Shown: positions 35,070-43,831 of the stretch, piece by piece | Position numbering within the stretch: the stretch's first letter is position 1 | How the letters are laid out: each line of letters starts with the position of its first letter | Assembly: GCF_034439435.1 (NCBI RefSeq) | Contig: NZ_JAPCKJ010000001.1 | Coordinates: forward strand, 1-64,000 | Direction: 5' to 3' | DNA length: 64,000 bases | From: Sarcina sp034439435 | GTDB taxonomy: Bacteria; Bacillota; Clostridia; Clostridiales; Clostridiaceae | Made by a program: the position numbers and the translations under genes | Notes under the pieces: model-generated | The model's input: only the letters and a program-made list of their open reading frames with translations | Databases searched by the model: none | Told to the model about the DNA's origin: nothing

Positions 35070-35404
35070 AATATTCTCCTCTCAAAAGTAATCAATATAA
35101 ATTTTACCAAAACTGTAAACCTGAATCTATACAATAATGTTACAAAGAGTATATATAAATTAATTACAATTCATTTAAATTCTATTGAAACCTTTAATAT
35201 ACTTCTTCAACTACTAATATATTAAAATTACAACAAAGTTCATAGTTCATATTAAATTTTTTAAGTTTTGAAAGCACATAAAAAGAGGCTGTATCAAAAT
35301 AACTTATAAATAAAACCTATAAATAATATGAGGAGAATATATTTATAAGTTTTATATGCAAGTTTTGATACAGCTCTTTTTAAATTAATTTGTTATGTTG
35401 TCAA
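35070..35404. other. Intergenic region with a palindromic terminator element
   Basis: No gene. Contains the promoter side of the YdcF-like gene and the palindromic element 35281-35385. Confidence 0.6.
35281..35385. repeat. Palindromic terminator-like element, family copy 1
   Basis: AAAAGAGGCTGTATCAAAAT at the left end is matched by TTTTGATACAGCTCTTTTT at the right, with inner repeats of ATAAAACTTATAAAT type. The same ends and inner sequence occur at 45227-45340 and in weaker form at 49352-49440. It lies downstream of the HAD gene and probably ends its transcript. Confidence 0.7.
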
Positions 35405-36064
35405 TTATAATAACTCTCTAAAGTCTTTAATTATTTTACTGACACCAACTATATCTTTAAAGGTTTCTTTTTCTCCTATGCCATCTATAACTATTATTTC
35501 TTTTACTCCTGCATTATTTGCTGATTTTATTCCTGAAATAGCATCTTCAAAAACAATGCAGTCTTTAATATTAACTCCAAGTAAATCAGCAGCTTTTAAA
35601 TAAATATCTGGATCTGGTTTACTTCTTGTATTTCCATCATCAAAAGCTATTTTATTTATATCAAACCATCTATTTAAATTAAAGCTTTCAACAAAAAAGT
35701 CTACATTCTCCTTTATAGAGGCAGTAGCTATGGTAAATGGAATTCCTCTCTCTTTTAAATAATCAAAAAATTCATTAGCTCCTGGCACTAACCTAAAATT
35801 TTCTTTATCCTTTTTACATAACTCTCTATAAACTCTTTCTTTTTCTTTTGAAAGCTTGTCTATTTTATCTTTATCACAATCTTCTCCTATAATATATTTT
35901 AAAATAAGTTCATTTGTCCTTCCATGAACCTTAGTTTTAAATTCCTCTTCATTTAATTCCACGCCTCTTATTTCTTTTGAAAATTCTTTCCAAGCAATTT
36001 CATGCTTTTCTGAATCCCAAAATAAAGTTCCATTGAAATCAAATATAACCCCTTTACAATCCAT
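35405..36064 (-). CDS. HAD-superfamily phosphatase (beta-phosphoglucomutase/phosphatase-like)
   Basis: 219 residues from the ATG at 36064 with AGGAGG 4 nt upstream. The open frame extends 75 codons further up, but that part is non-coding and crosses the start of the divergent cold-shock gene. Motif I FDFNGTLFWDS (residues 8-18; FNGT in place of the usual DGT), motif II TIATAS, motif III Lys in SKPDPDIYLKAAD, motif IV FEDAISGIKSANNAG. The cap after motif I is helical. It is a sugar- or nucleotide-phosphate hydrolase of the class that includes beta-phosphoglucomutase; the second Asp of motif I is replaced by Asn, which would affect general acid/base catalysis. Confidence 0.8.
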   Translation of the reverse strand: MDCKGVIFDFNGTLFWDSEKHEIAWKEFSKEIRGVELNEEEFKTKVHGRTNELILKYIIGEDCDKDKIDKLSKEKERVYRELCKKDKENFRLVPGANEFFDYLKERGIPFTIATASIKENVDFFVESFNLNRWFDINKIAFDDGNTRSKPDPDIYLKAADLLGVNIKDCIVFEDAISGIKSANNAGVKEIIVIDGIGEKETFKDIVGVSKIIKDFRELL

Positions 36065-36206
36065 AATTCCTCCTAAAATATCATTTTTTATTATTATAAC
36101 ACTAACTCTTAGTAGTAATATAAATTTATAAAAAATATGTTTATTTTTATTATTATTTGAAATACTATAAATGTTTAACTTTTTTAATTTAAGGAGAAAT
36201 ATATTT

Positions 36207-36416
36207 ATGAGTAGTAGAACTGGAATAGTAAAATGGTTTAACCCAGAAAAAGGATATGGCTTTATTTCTTGTGATGAAGGTGATGACATATTTGTACATA
36301 TATCACAAGTTAAAGAACAAGGTCCTGAAAAAGACTTACATGAAGGTGAAAGCGTGTCTTTTGATATAAGTGAAGGTGAAAAAGGTCCTATGGCTACAAA
36401 TGTTCAAAAGCTATAA
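36207..36416 (+). CDS. Cold-shock domain protein
   Basis: 69 residues from the ATG at 36207 with AAGGAG 10 nt upstream; an earlier in-frame ATG at 36171 lies before the ribosome binding site and is not used. RNP1 KGYGFIS and RNP2 DIFVHIS mark a single cold-shock domain, which binds single-stranded RNA or DNA and melts RNA structure. It ends in MATNVQKL as in small Csp proteins. Divergent from the HAD gene and followed by a perfect bidirectional terminator. Confidence 0.93.
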   Translation: MSSRTGIVKWFNPEKGYGFISCDEGDDIFVHISQVKEQGPEKDLHEGESVSFDISEGEKGPMATNVQKL

Positions 36417-36418
36417 AC

Positions 36419-36454
36419 AAAAGAGCCCTATTACTTAAGTAATAGGGCTCTTTT
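36419..36454. terminator. Bidirectional terminator after the cold-shock gene
   Basis: AAAAGAGCCCTATTACTT is followed directly by its exact reverse complement (36-bp perfect palindrome) between two convergent genes. Confidence 0.92.
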
Positions 36455-36466
36455 ATTTAAACTATA

Positions 36467-36676
36467 CTAATAATTTCTTATAGGAAATCCTGTGTTTTCA
36501 ATACAACCTCTTATTTCATCTTCACTTGTATTTTCATTAAACATTACTTCTATACTTCCTCTAGCTACATCTACACATACCTTTTGAACTCCACTTATAT
36601 TTTCTAAAGCATTTTTTACTTGAGTTTTATTTGTGGAACTTCCTAGTCCGTCTACTAAATAATGAATCTTATCCAT
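36467..36676 (-). CDS. HMA-fold protein without the metal-binding cysteines
   Basis: 69 residues from the ATG at 36676, 8 nt after GGAG; a TTG 18 bases earlier overlaps that site. The sequence follows the ferredoxin-like HMA fold (VKNALENISGVQKVCVDVAR, GSIEVMF, EIRGCIENTGF) as in CopZ copper chaperones, but the loop that should read CxxC is GLGSSTNKT. Two single Cys elsewhere do not form the site. So it probably does not carry copper in the usual way. No copper exporter gene is next to it. Confidence 0.75.
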   Translation of the reverse strand: MDKIHYLVDGLGSSTNKTQVKNALENISGVQKVCVDVARGSIEVMFNENTSEDEIRGCIENTGFPIRNY

Positions 36677-36722
36677 ACTATTTTCTCCTTTCAAATGATT
36701 GTTCTAAAATAGTATGTGTAAT

Positions 36723-37193
36723 CTAAGCTATTAAAACCGTAGTATTATCTGGTATATTCTCATATATCCATTTAGCATTATCTGTGGCAAGTCTAATACA
36801 ACCATGACTTAGGGCTTGTCCTAATCTACCATCTTTAACGTTTTTTCCACTTCTATCATACAGAATAGAGTGATAATAATACCCATCAATTATTCTTGTT
36901 GCATATTTTACTGAATAGTCTGCACCTGCAAAACTTGGCTTTCTTCCATTAATTAAAAAAATGCCTTTTCTTGTTGGTGTTGAAGGCTTTCCTACTGTAC
37001 TAATCCACCTATATAACCTCATCCACTTATTATTCATTTTCTTATAAACATAAGTGTATTTAGTTACTAAATTTGTTACTAAAAGATAATCAGTTTTACT
37101 CTCTAAGTTATTAGAGTTAACAAAAGAATCCATATCTATATTAAAGTTTGTATAGTTTAAAGAATTATATTTTTTTGAAAGATCTATATTCAA
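36723..37193 (-). CDS. L,D-transpeptidase (YkuD family)
   Basis: 156 residues, TTG start 6 nt after AGGTG. The YkuD catalytic motif is intact: GYYYHSILYD and, near the end, ALSHGCIRLATDNAKW, with Cys in SHGCIR as nucleophile. The family makes 3-3 cross-links in peptidoglycan or anchors proteins. There is no N-terminal signal peptide from this start, unusual for an enzyme of the outer wall; a better start was not found. Its ribosome binding site lies within the right arm of the hairpin at 37201-37240. Confidence 0.8.
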   Translation of the reverse strand: MNIDLSKKYNSLNYTNFNIDMDSFVNSNNLESKTDYLLVTNLVTKYTYVYKKMNNKWMRLYRWISTVGKPSTPTRKGIFLINGRKPSFAGADYSVKYATRIIDGYYYHSILYDRSGKNVKDGRLGQALSHGCIRLATDNAKWIYENIPDNTTVLIA

Positions 37194-37200
37194 ATTAAAT

Positions 37201-37240
37201 CACCTAAAGAATATTAACAATATATTATATTCTTTAGGTG
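37201..37240 (-). terminator. Hairpin between oxidoreductase and L,D-transpeptidase genes
   Basis: CACCTAAAGAATAT and ATATTCTTTAGGTG form a perfect 14-bp stem. It lies just after the oxidoreductase stop. The AGGTG in it is also the Shine-Dalgarno of the next gene, so in a read-through transcript the hairpin would block that start. Confidence 0.65.
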
Positions 37241-37256
37241 ATATTATTCTCTACAT

Positions 37257-38228
37257 TTATTTTTCAAATGGATAAATTATTCCCCATTGCTCTCTAACAT
37301 TATTCATAATATTTGTAACATCATATGTTAATTCCATACTCTTAGACTCTTGATTATTCCTTATGCTATTTTCCATAAAAATAACCTCATAATCTAAAGC
37401 CTTTTCAACCTCTCCAACTTCTATAACCTCTACTTTTCCATCTAAATAATTTATAGTAGCCTTATTAGCTCTTGGGAAATCATCAATTGTTACAAATCCA
37501 TTATCACAAGAAACAATTCCTCTCTTAGGCATCTTAGATCTAAATGCTAAGGAAATTACAGCCATTTCATCCTCTTTAGTCTTTAATATTATTCCTGATT
37601 GTTCGTCAACACCAGTATTAGCTTTTTTAACTGTAGTTAGTATTTCTACGGGCATACTAGATAAGAAATATCTAGCAAAGGATAATGCATAAGTTCCTAT
37701 ATCTAAAAGTGCTCCTCCAGCTAAATCAATATTAAAAAATCTGTTATTTTCATCATATTCTTTAAAACTTCCAAAAGAAACTTGAATCATATTAACTTTT
37801 CCCAATTTACCATTTTTAATTTTATTTAATACCTTTTCATATAATGGCATATGGAATATAGTCATTGCTTCTTCTAAAACTAAATTATTTTCTTTTGCTA
37901 TTTTTAAAGCTTCATCTAATTCTTTCTTATTTACAGTTATTGCTTTCTCGCAAAGGACATGTTTATTATTATTTAAACTTTTTATCATATATTCATAATG
38001 ATTACTATGAGGTGTTGCTATATATATAGCATCTATTTCCTCATCATTTATCATTTCCTCATAGCTTCCATAAGCTTTTTTTACATTGTTTTCACTAGCA
38101 AATTTTTCAGCTCTCTCTTTATTTCTAGATGCTACAGCATAAACCTCGCCATTAACTCTATTTAGAGCCTTTGCAAAATCTCCAGCTATGTTTCCTGGTC
38201 CTAATATTCCCCATTTAAGTTTTTTCAT
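37257..38228 (-). CDS. Gfo/Idh/MocA-family NAD(P)-dependent oxidoreductase
   Basis: 323 residues from the ATG at 38228 (GGGAG 8 nt upstream; the ATG 15 bases earlier has no site). Rossmann start KLKWGILGPGNIAGDFAKAL, then AIYIATPHSNHYEYM and the family's HVLCEKAITVNKKEL (EKA with the catalytic Lys region), and the C-terminal sheet domain with DLAGGALLDIGTYALSFARY. The family oxidises or reduces sugars and related compounds; the substrate is not evident. Transcribed alone, between the MprF gene and the L,D-transpeptidase. Confidence 0.88.
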   Translation of the reverse strand: MKKLKWGILGPGNIAGDFAKALNRVNGEVYAVASRNKERAEKFASENNVKKAYGSYEEMINDEEIDAIYIATPHSNHYEYMIKSLNNNKHVLCEKAITVNKKELDEALKIAKENNLVLEEAMTIFHMPLYEKVLNKIKNGKLGKVNMIQVSFGSFKEYDENNRFFNIDLAGGALLDIGTYALSFARYFLSSMPVEILTTVKKANTGVDEQSGIILKTKEDEMAVISLAFRSKMPKRGIVSCDNGFVTIDDFPRANKATINYLDGKVEVIEVGEVEKALDYEVIFMENSIRNNQESKSMELTYDVTNIMNNVREQWGIIYPFEK

Positions 38229-38324
38229 ATTTTCAGCTCCCATCTTTAATGTAAACTATGTCATTTAAATTCATTTTAAACTAATAAACACTTTTAAGCA
38301 AAGCTTATTTTAAAACAGAGTCAT

Positions 38325-38408
38325 AAAAAAAGTTGTATTGTTTTTTATTAACTCATCTTTTTCTAAAAGATAACTTTTAATAAGATATTCAATACAACTT
38401 TTATTTTT
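38325..38408 (-). terminator. Terminator of mprF
   Basis: AAAAGTTGTATTG pairs with CAATACAACTTTT, with an inner ATCTTTT/AAAAGAT stem, then T7 on the minus strand, about 50 bases after the mprF stop. Confidence 0.8.
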
Positions 38409-38424
38409 TATTTGACTATGTTCT

Positions 38425-38452
38425 AGCTAAAATCAACACTAATTTAAAACAT
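38425..38452. repeat. Single end of the inverted-repeat element family
   Basis: AGCTAAAATCAACACTAATT leading to TTAAAACAT matches the right end of the element at 52152-52241. No partner end is seen nearby. Confidence 0.5.
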
Positions 38453-38458
38453 TGCCTT

Positions 38459-41008
38459 TTATTTAATTATATTTTTTAAATTTCTTACAAATAAACTTTC
38501 ATCTACATTTCTGCTTCTTGAACACACTATAGCAGCTTGTATCACTGTAATTAATATGGATGTATTTCTTCTATATGCAATGTATTTATATTCCCATTTA
38601 TGACTAAATTTCTCCTTAAATCTTCTTAATCCTTTGAAAGAATAAAAAGCTTGTCCGTTTTCATAAACTTGAAGTGCTAATTTTTCATTCCAAAAAGCAT
38701 ATTTAGATAATCCAACATTAGCTAGTGGCGCCATTCCCATATTAAAGATTTCATATCCATTTTCTTTTCCATATTCAATTAAACTTATGAACATAAAATC
38801 CATAACTCCTCTTGGAGTATTATTGCTAAACCTCATTAAATCTACAGAGAAGCTTTCATCATCATACATATACATAATATTAGCGAAGGCTTTTATCTCT
38901 CCCTCTGCATCTTTTAAGATAGCTATAGGAGCTTTACTTAAATAGTCTTCATCAAAAAATCCAACTGAAAATCCTTTTTCTTTTCTTCCATCTAACCATT
39001 CATCTGATATATCTTTTAAAGAATCTAAGAACTCTCTTGAAAATGGTGGCTCAACCATATGGAAAGTATATCCTTCCTTAGTTACCTTACTTCTTGAAGT
39101 TTTTAAACTCTTCATCTTGTTTCCTACAACTTTAAATTCTTTTACATCTACCTTAGCTTCTTCTCCAATTTTCATAAAATCATATCCATTAGAGTGAAGA
39201 TAACTTATCATTTCATCATTAACTTGATAAAATACTGGTGTATAACCATAGTTGTCAGCATATTCACAGAACTTTTCTATTTCTCTAAATAAATTTTCCG
39301 TATTTCCTACAGGATTTCCTAAAACAAAAAGCTTGTCTCCATATACCTCATACTGAATAAATAGATCTTTATCTTCATTTAAATAAATATATTTGTCCTT
39401 TAAAAATACTAAATGAGTTAGGGAATCTCCCTTATATTCTTCTATTATTCTTTCAACCTCTTCCTTACATTCATCAAATACTCTTACAGGAATTTTTCTT
39501 CTTACATTGAAGAAATAGATAGCAACATAAATTACTGTTACTAATACAAATGCTATAAAACCAAATTTATACGCCATTTTATAAGGCATTTTACGCAATA
39601 TTCCAACATATTTAAGATGTCTTCCAAATCTAATTAAAATGAAGAAATAAACTGAAAAAGATGCCATTAATATTGCCGAATCTATTATAGTATTTTTACA
39701 ACTCACAACGAAACTATCTCTATAAAACATTCTTCTACTTAAATATAATATATATGCCACAATCATTATAAAAACTAATTCATATGGATTTATTCCTCTT
39801 GTAAGTGATAGCGGTATTCCTAAAAGAAGTAGAATCATACTTGTTTTATATATACTTTTAGCTCTATACTTCATCATAAGAGCTGTAAGCATTATTAAGA
39901 ATCCTAATACTACACTCATTCCCATGGAAAGTCCTAATACTTGTTTTCCTAAAAGTTCTTTTAATAATCTTATTTTAAATAAATATTGTGGTGCTATATT
40001 TGATAAAGTTATAACCGCTCCTGATATGAATACTAAAGCTACTACTACTTTATAAGCCACTTTAGAAACTATTTCATATGGTAAACCATTAAACTTTTCA
40101 TTTATTTTGCTACCAAAATCATGTACAAAAAGTAGTACACCAATAACTGCTGGAACTATAAAGTAACTTATTCTATAAAGTATTATAACTAGTAATGTTT
40201 GTTCTATAGGAATTCCAACGCCTTCTAATCCATTCATAAATGTTAAATCGAAAGTACCAATTCCACCTGGAATCATACTAATTATACCTATAACAGCTGC
40301 TTCAATATATATTGGTAAGAAAGTATTAACACTTATTGATGCTCCTGTTATTCTTAAAGTAGCGTAAATTAAAATTATAGTTGTAAGCCACTCTAAGAAA
40401 GATATAAATATAGTACCTAATGTACTGAAAAATTCTAATCTATCCTTTGTCTTAACATATTTATAAGTTGAATAAATTATAAATACTGGTGCATATAAAG
40501 CTATTATTGCTATAGCATACTTTATTACCCCCAAATTATTCCAAGAATATACTTGCATTCCCATATATGCACAACAAACGATTGATAATCCTGTTAGATT
40601 TAAAGCTACTATTTTACCTATTTCTTTTAATAACTTCTTTTTGTCATCTACGTACTCCCCATAGAAATATTGTTTAAATGCTAATGATGTAGCACCTCCA
40701 AAGCCAAGTAAACTCGCTATTGAACTGGCTATCCATGAATATTTGTAAAGTCTACTATTTTTTAACCTTATCCCTACTTTTTTCTTTAAAATAAAATCAT
40801 AAAAAGATAATGGAATATATGAAATAATACCTAAAGCTGCAATTATTAATAGATTTACAAAATCTAATTTATTTCTATACATAAAGAAATACTCAGTATT
40901 AAAATTTCTAAATACTGAAGTAAACTCTCTTACTATAAACAGTATAACTACCGAAACAAATGCTATTTTTAAAAATAATTTTAATTTATCTCCTATTTTT
41001 AACTTCAC
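38459..41008 (-). CDS. mprF: MprF, aminoacyl-phosphatidylglycerol synthase/flippase
   Basis: 849 residues, GTG start after GGAGG. The N-terminal half (about 1-500) has some 14 membrane helices of the flippase (SIASLLGFGGATSLAFKQYF, MIPGGIGTFDLTFMNGLE); the C-terminal about 300 residues are the cytosolic DUF2156 synthase (VDLMRFSNNTPRGVMDFMF, GYEIFNMGMAPLANVG). It transfers Lys or Ala from tRNA to phosphatidylglycerol and flips the product, reducing surface negative charge and sensitivity to cationic peptides. Which amino acid is used cannot be read here. A flippase-only paralogue is the next gene upstream, about 400 bases away. Confidence 0.92.
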   Translation of the reverse strand: MKLKIGDKLKLFLKIAFVSVVILFIVREFTSVFRNFNTEYFFMYRNKLDFVNLLIIAALGIISYIPLSFYDFILKKKVGIRLKNSRLYKYSWIASSIASLLGFGGATSLAFKQYFYGEYVDDKKKLLKEIGKIVALNLTGLSIVCCAYMGMQVYSWNNLGVIKYAIAIIALYAPVFIIYSTYKYVKTKDRLEFFSTLGTIFISFLEWLTTIILIYATLRITGASISVNTFLPIYIEAAVIGIISMIPGGIGTFDLTFMNGLEGVGIPIEQTLLVIILYRISYFIVPAVIGVLLFVHDFGSKINEKFNGLPYEIVSKVAYKVVVALVFISGAVITLSNIAPQYLFKIRLLKELLGKQVLGLSMGMSVVLGFLIMLTALMMKYRAKSIYKTSMILLLLGIPLSLTRGINPYELVFIMIVAYILYLSRRMFYRDSFVVSCKNTIIDSAILMASFSVYFFILIRFGRHLKYVGILRKMPYKMAYKFGFIAFVLVTVIYVAIYFFNVRRKIPVRVFDECKEEVERIIEEYKGDSLTHLVFLKDKYIYLNEDKDLFIQYEVYGDKLFVLGNPVGNTENLFREIEKFCEYADNYGYTPVFYQVNDEMISYLHSNGYDFMKIGEEAKVDVKEFKVVGNKMKSLKTSRSKVTKEGYTFHMVEPPFSREFLDSLKDISDEWLDGRKEKGFSVGFFDEDYLSKAPIAILKDAEGEIKAFANIMYMYDDESFSVDLMRFSNNTPRGVMDFMFISLIEYGKENGYEIFNMGMAPLANVGLSKYAFWNEKLALQVYENGQAFYSFKGLRRFKEKFSHKWEYKYIAYRRNTSILITVIQAAIVCSRSRNVDESLFVRNLKNIIK

Positions 41009-41263
41009 TTTTTATCCTCCCATTGTTCAAATTTCAATAATATTATATATTCATAACGTAATTGTAAGCCATTGATTAATATTTCATTTACATTACAATT
41101 ATGTAAGGATTCTATCTTAGAATAAAAAGGAAATCAATATAGAAAAGGTTACAATAACCGTATTTAACCTAATTATATGTAAAATTTAATGTAAATTTAA
41201 GAAAAGAAAAATAATTTAATTTTTGGTTTATCAAAAAACTTATTTGATTATTTATCATATATT

Positions 41264-41302
41264 TCACTTCTCTTGATATTTAAATATAACTCTTTTTTTC
41301 AT
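41264..41302 (-). CDS. Possible 12-codon leader peptide before mprF
   Basis: MKKRVIFKYQEK after GAGGTG with 5-nt spacing. Five of 12 residues are Lys or Arg. It lies 255 bases before mprF with no other gene between. The site quality suggests it is translated; function unknown. It may be chance. Confidence 0.35.
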   Translation of the reverse strand: MKKRVIFKYQEK

Positions 41303-41360
41303 TTCATCACCTCATTTATATATTTATCTAAAATGTATAAATATACTTAAATATTAATTT

Positions 41361-41398
41361 AAAAAAGCCATTATATTTAAAATATACAATGACTTTTT
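41361..41398 (-). terminator. Terminator of the flippase paralogue
   Basis: AAAAAG-CATT and AATG-CTTTTT form an imperfect stem with T on both sides, directly after the stop at 41404. Confidence 0.7.
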
Positions 41399-41403
41399 AA
41401 ATT

Positions 41404-42333
41404 CTATTTACTTTTATTCTTTATTATTGTTTTAAAATTCATACCAAAATCATGAACATATAAAATTAAACCTATGACTGCTGGTAATATAAAATAACTT
41501 ATTCTATAAAGTATTATTACTAAGAACGTTTGCTCTATTGGAATTCCTAATGCCTTAAATCCATTTATAAAGGTTAAATCAAAAGTTCCTAGTCCTCCTG
41601 GAACCATACTTGCTATCCCAATTGCTGTAGCTCTTATATAAACATAAAAATATTCAGCTATATTTATATGAGCACCTGTAATAAAAAGTATTAAATATAT
41701 AAGTAGCATGTTTCCAATCCACTCTATAAAAGATATACCTATTACCCTTAAAACAAATCCCTCTTCTTCTTTTTTCTTTTTATATTTATATAATGAATTT
41801 ATAACAACTAATGGTGTATATGTAGCAATTGCAAAAACTATATACTTTATAATTCCTAAATCTTTTAAATCTTTAAACTCTAGAAAAACATAAATTATAC
41901 ATAATATTGATAAACCACTTAAATTTAAAAATATTATCTTACCTATTTCTTTTAAAAGTTTCTTTTTATCTTTAACATGATTCCCATAAAAATATTGTTT
42001 AAAAGCTAATGAAGTTGCTCCACCAAACCCAAGTAAACTTGCTATTGAACTTGCTATCCAAGAATACTTATATAACTTTTTATTATTCATATCTATACCA
42101 ACATTCTTTTTAAGAATAAAATCATAAAAAGATAAAGGCATATATGCTACAATACCAGCAATACCAATTAAAAATAGTTGTAGAAAATGCAATCTATCTC
42201 TATACATATTAAAATACTTAATATTAAATTCCTTAAACATATTTTTAAAACCAAATACTACTAAGACTAGTATTACTGTTATAAAACTTAATTTCAAGAA
42301 AAGCTTAATTCTATTATTTAATTTAATTTTCAA
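41404..42333 (-). CDS. MprF flippase-domain-only paralogue
   Basis: 309 residues, TTG start with GGAG upstream; the start is supported by alignment with the MprF N-terminus (MKIKLNNRIKLFLK against MKLKIGDKLKLFLK). It covers the first eight or so membrane helices of MprF with the same signatures (SIASLLGFGGATSLAFKQYF, MVPGGLGTFDLTFINGFK) but ends with FGMNFKTIIKNKSK and has no synthase domain. It can at most move or bind lipids made by others. Upstream of and parallel to mprF but with its own terminator. Probably a truncated duplicate that kept a function, since the frame is intact. Confidence 0.85.
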   Translation of the reverse strand: MKIKLNNRIKLFLKLSFITVILVLVVFGFKNMFKEFNIKYFNMYRDRLHFLQLFLIGIAGIVAYMPLSFYDFILKKNVGIDMNNKKLYKYSWIASSIASLLGFGGATSLAFKQYFYGNHVKDKKKLLKEIGKIIFLNLSGLSILCIIYVFLEFKDLKDLGIIKYIVFAIATYTPLVVINSLYKYKKKKEEEGFVLRVIGISFIEWIGNMLLIYLILFITGAHINIAEYFYVYIRATAIGIASMVPGGLGTFDLTFINGFKALGIPIEQTFLVIILYRISYFILPAVIGLILYVHDFGMNFKTIIKNKSK

Positions 42334-42598
42334 ACCCTTTCTCTCCTTTTGCCTTTGTTAACATTTCATTAATATTATTTTACATTAAATTAAATAAAAT
42401 TCAAAATATAATTTATATTTTTTAAGACATATAAAGCCTTTCTTTTTGTATACATATAAGAGTATTTGTATACATATAAGAGTATTTTTATACATATTTC
42501 TTATGTTTTACTTATTTTTTACGCATAATAATTGCATAATTATACTTTTAGTTGTATAATGCTATTATATTCTATTTATAACAAGGGGGCAATTTATT
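42334..42598 (+). promoter_or_regulatory. argGH promoter with ARG-box-like operator
   Basis: TTGCAT (42532-42537), 17-base spacer, TATAAT (42555-42560). TGCATAATTATACT (42533-42546) fits the ARG box TGNATWWWWATNCA except the last base and overlaps the -35, as expected for ArgR repression. Upstream lies the tandem repeat 42448-42499. No T-box consensus is present. Confidence 0.6.
42448..42499. repeat. 20-bp tandem repeat upstream of argG
   Basis: GTATACATATAAGAGTATTT occurs at 42448-42467 and 42468-42487 and is followed by a third partial copy (TATACATAT). Possible regulator binding sites or a slippage product. Confidence 0.8.
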
Positions 42599-43819
42599 AT
42601 GAAAAAATATAAAAAAGTAGTCTTAGCATATTCAGGAGGACTTGATACTTCTATTATCATACCGTGGTTAAAAGAAACTTATGGCTGTCAAGAAGTTATT
42701 GCAGTTGTTGGAAATGTGGGGCAAGAAGATGAACTTTACGAACTAGAGGAAAAAGCTGTAAATACTGGGGCGTCAAAAATATATATTGAAAATTTAAAAG
42801 AGGAATTTGTAAATGAATTTATATTTCCAACTATTCAAGCTGGGGCAACTTATGAAGGAAAATATTTACTTGGAACAGCATTTGCAAGACCTATCATCGC
42901 AAAGAGAATAGTTGAAATAGCAAAAAAAGAAGAAGCTGATGCTATTTGTCACGGCTGTACTGGTAAGGGAAATGATCAAGTAAGATTTGAACTTGCAATA
43001 AAAGCTTTTGCACCTGATATGCCAGTTATAGCACCATGGAGAATATGGGATATAAAATCTCGTGAAGAAGAGATAGAATATGCAATTAAGAAAAATATTC
43101 CTATAAATATAACTTACGAAACTAATTACAGTAAAGATAAAAATCTTTGGCACTTAAGTCATGAAGGTTTAGATTTAGAAGATCCATCAAATGAACCAGA
43201 TTATAAGAAAATACTAGAACTTTCAAAGACATTAGAAGATGCACCAGATGAACCAACGTATATAACTATTAGTTTTGAAAAAGGTATTCCTCTAAAACTT
43301 AATGGTGAAAATTTAGATGGTGTTGGAATTATAAAAAAATTAAATAAGCTTGGTGGAGAAAATGCAATTGGAATAATTGATATGGTTGAAAATCGTTTAG
43401 TTGGTATGAAATCAAGAGGTGTATATGAAACTCCTGGTGGAACAATATTAAACTTTGCTCATAAGGAACTTGAATCAATTTGTCTAGATAAAGAAACTTC
43501 TCATTATAAAGAAATGGTTGCCTTAAAATTTGCTGATATTGTATATAATGGTCAATGGTACACTCCACTTAGAGAAGCTCTTTCAGCATTTGTTTCAAAA
43601 ACACAAGAAAATGTAACTGGTGAAATAAAACTTAAATTATACAAAGGAAATATAGTTAACGCAGGAATTACATCACCTTATTCATTATATAGTGAAGAAT
43701 TTGCAACCTTTGGCGAAGATTCTGTATATAATCAAAATGACTCTACTGGATTCATTAACTTATTTGGGTTACCTATAACAGTAAAAGCTAAACTTGATGA
43801 AACGTTAAAAGATATTTAA
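42599..43819 (+). CDS. argG: Argininosuccinate synthase
   Basis: 406 residues, AAGGGGG before the ATG. The ATP-binding P-loop AYSGGLDTSIIIPWL (9-23) and TGKGNDQVRFE (aspartate/citrulline site) are typical. Joins citrulline and aspartate with ATP to argininosuccinate, the penultimate step of arginine synthesis. argH follows after 12 nt in the same operon. Earlier arginine genes are not in the window. Confidence 0.96.
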   Translation: MKKYKKVVLAYSGGLDTSIIIPWLKETYGCQEVIAVVGNVGQEDELYELEEKAVNTGASKIYIENLKEEFVNEFIFPTIQAGATYEGKYLLGTAFARPIIAKRIVEIAKKEEADAICHGCTGKGNDQVRFELAIKAFAPDMPVIAPWRIWDIKSREEEIEYAIKKNIPINITYETNYSKDKNLWHLSHEGLDLEDPSNEPDYKKILELSKTLEDAPDEPTYITISFEKGIPLKLNGENLDGVGIIKKLNKLGGENAIGIIDMVENRLVGMKSRGVYETPGGTILNFAHKELESICLDKETSHYKEMVALKFADIVYNGQWYTPLREALSAFVSKTQENVTGEIKLKLYKGNIVNAGITSPYSLYSEEFATFGEDSVYNQNDSTGFINLFGLPITVKAKLDETLKDI

Positions 43820-43831
43820 GGAGTTGATCAT

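Larger units (their letters stand above)
41009..41403. other. mprF leader region
   Basis: About 395 bases with a 12-codon ORF with strong ribosome binding site (41264-41302), a dyad TAATTGTAA/TTACAATTA (about 41061-41104), a TATAAT near the mprF start (minus strand, 41044-41049) and the terminator of the upstream gene (41361-41398). Confidence 0.5.

Noticed and set aside
36065..36289. 75-codon N-terminal extension of the HAD phosphatase frame
   Set aside because: AGGAGG stands 4 nt before the internal ATG at 36064, where the HAD motif begins; the extension crosses the divergent cold-shock gene start and has non-coding character.
42448..42499. CRISPR-like repeat
   Set aside because: The two 20-bp copies are directly adjacent with no spacers.
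42334..42598. T-box riboswitch before argG
   Set aside because: No GGTGGTACCGCG-type antiterminator block and no terminator hairpin in the leader.
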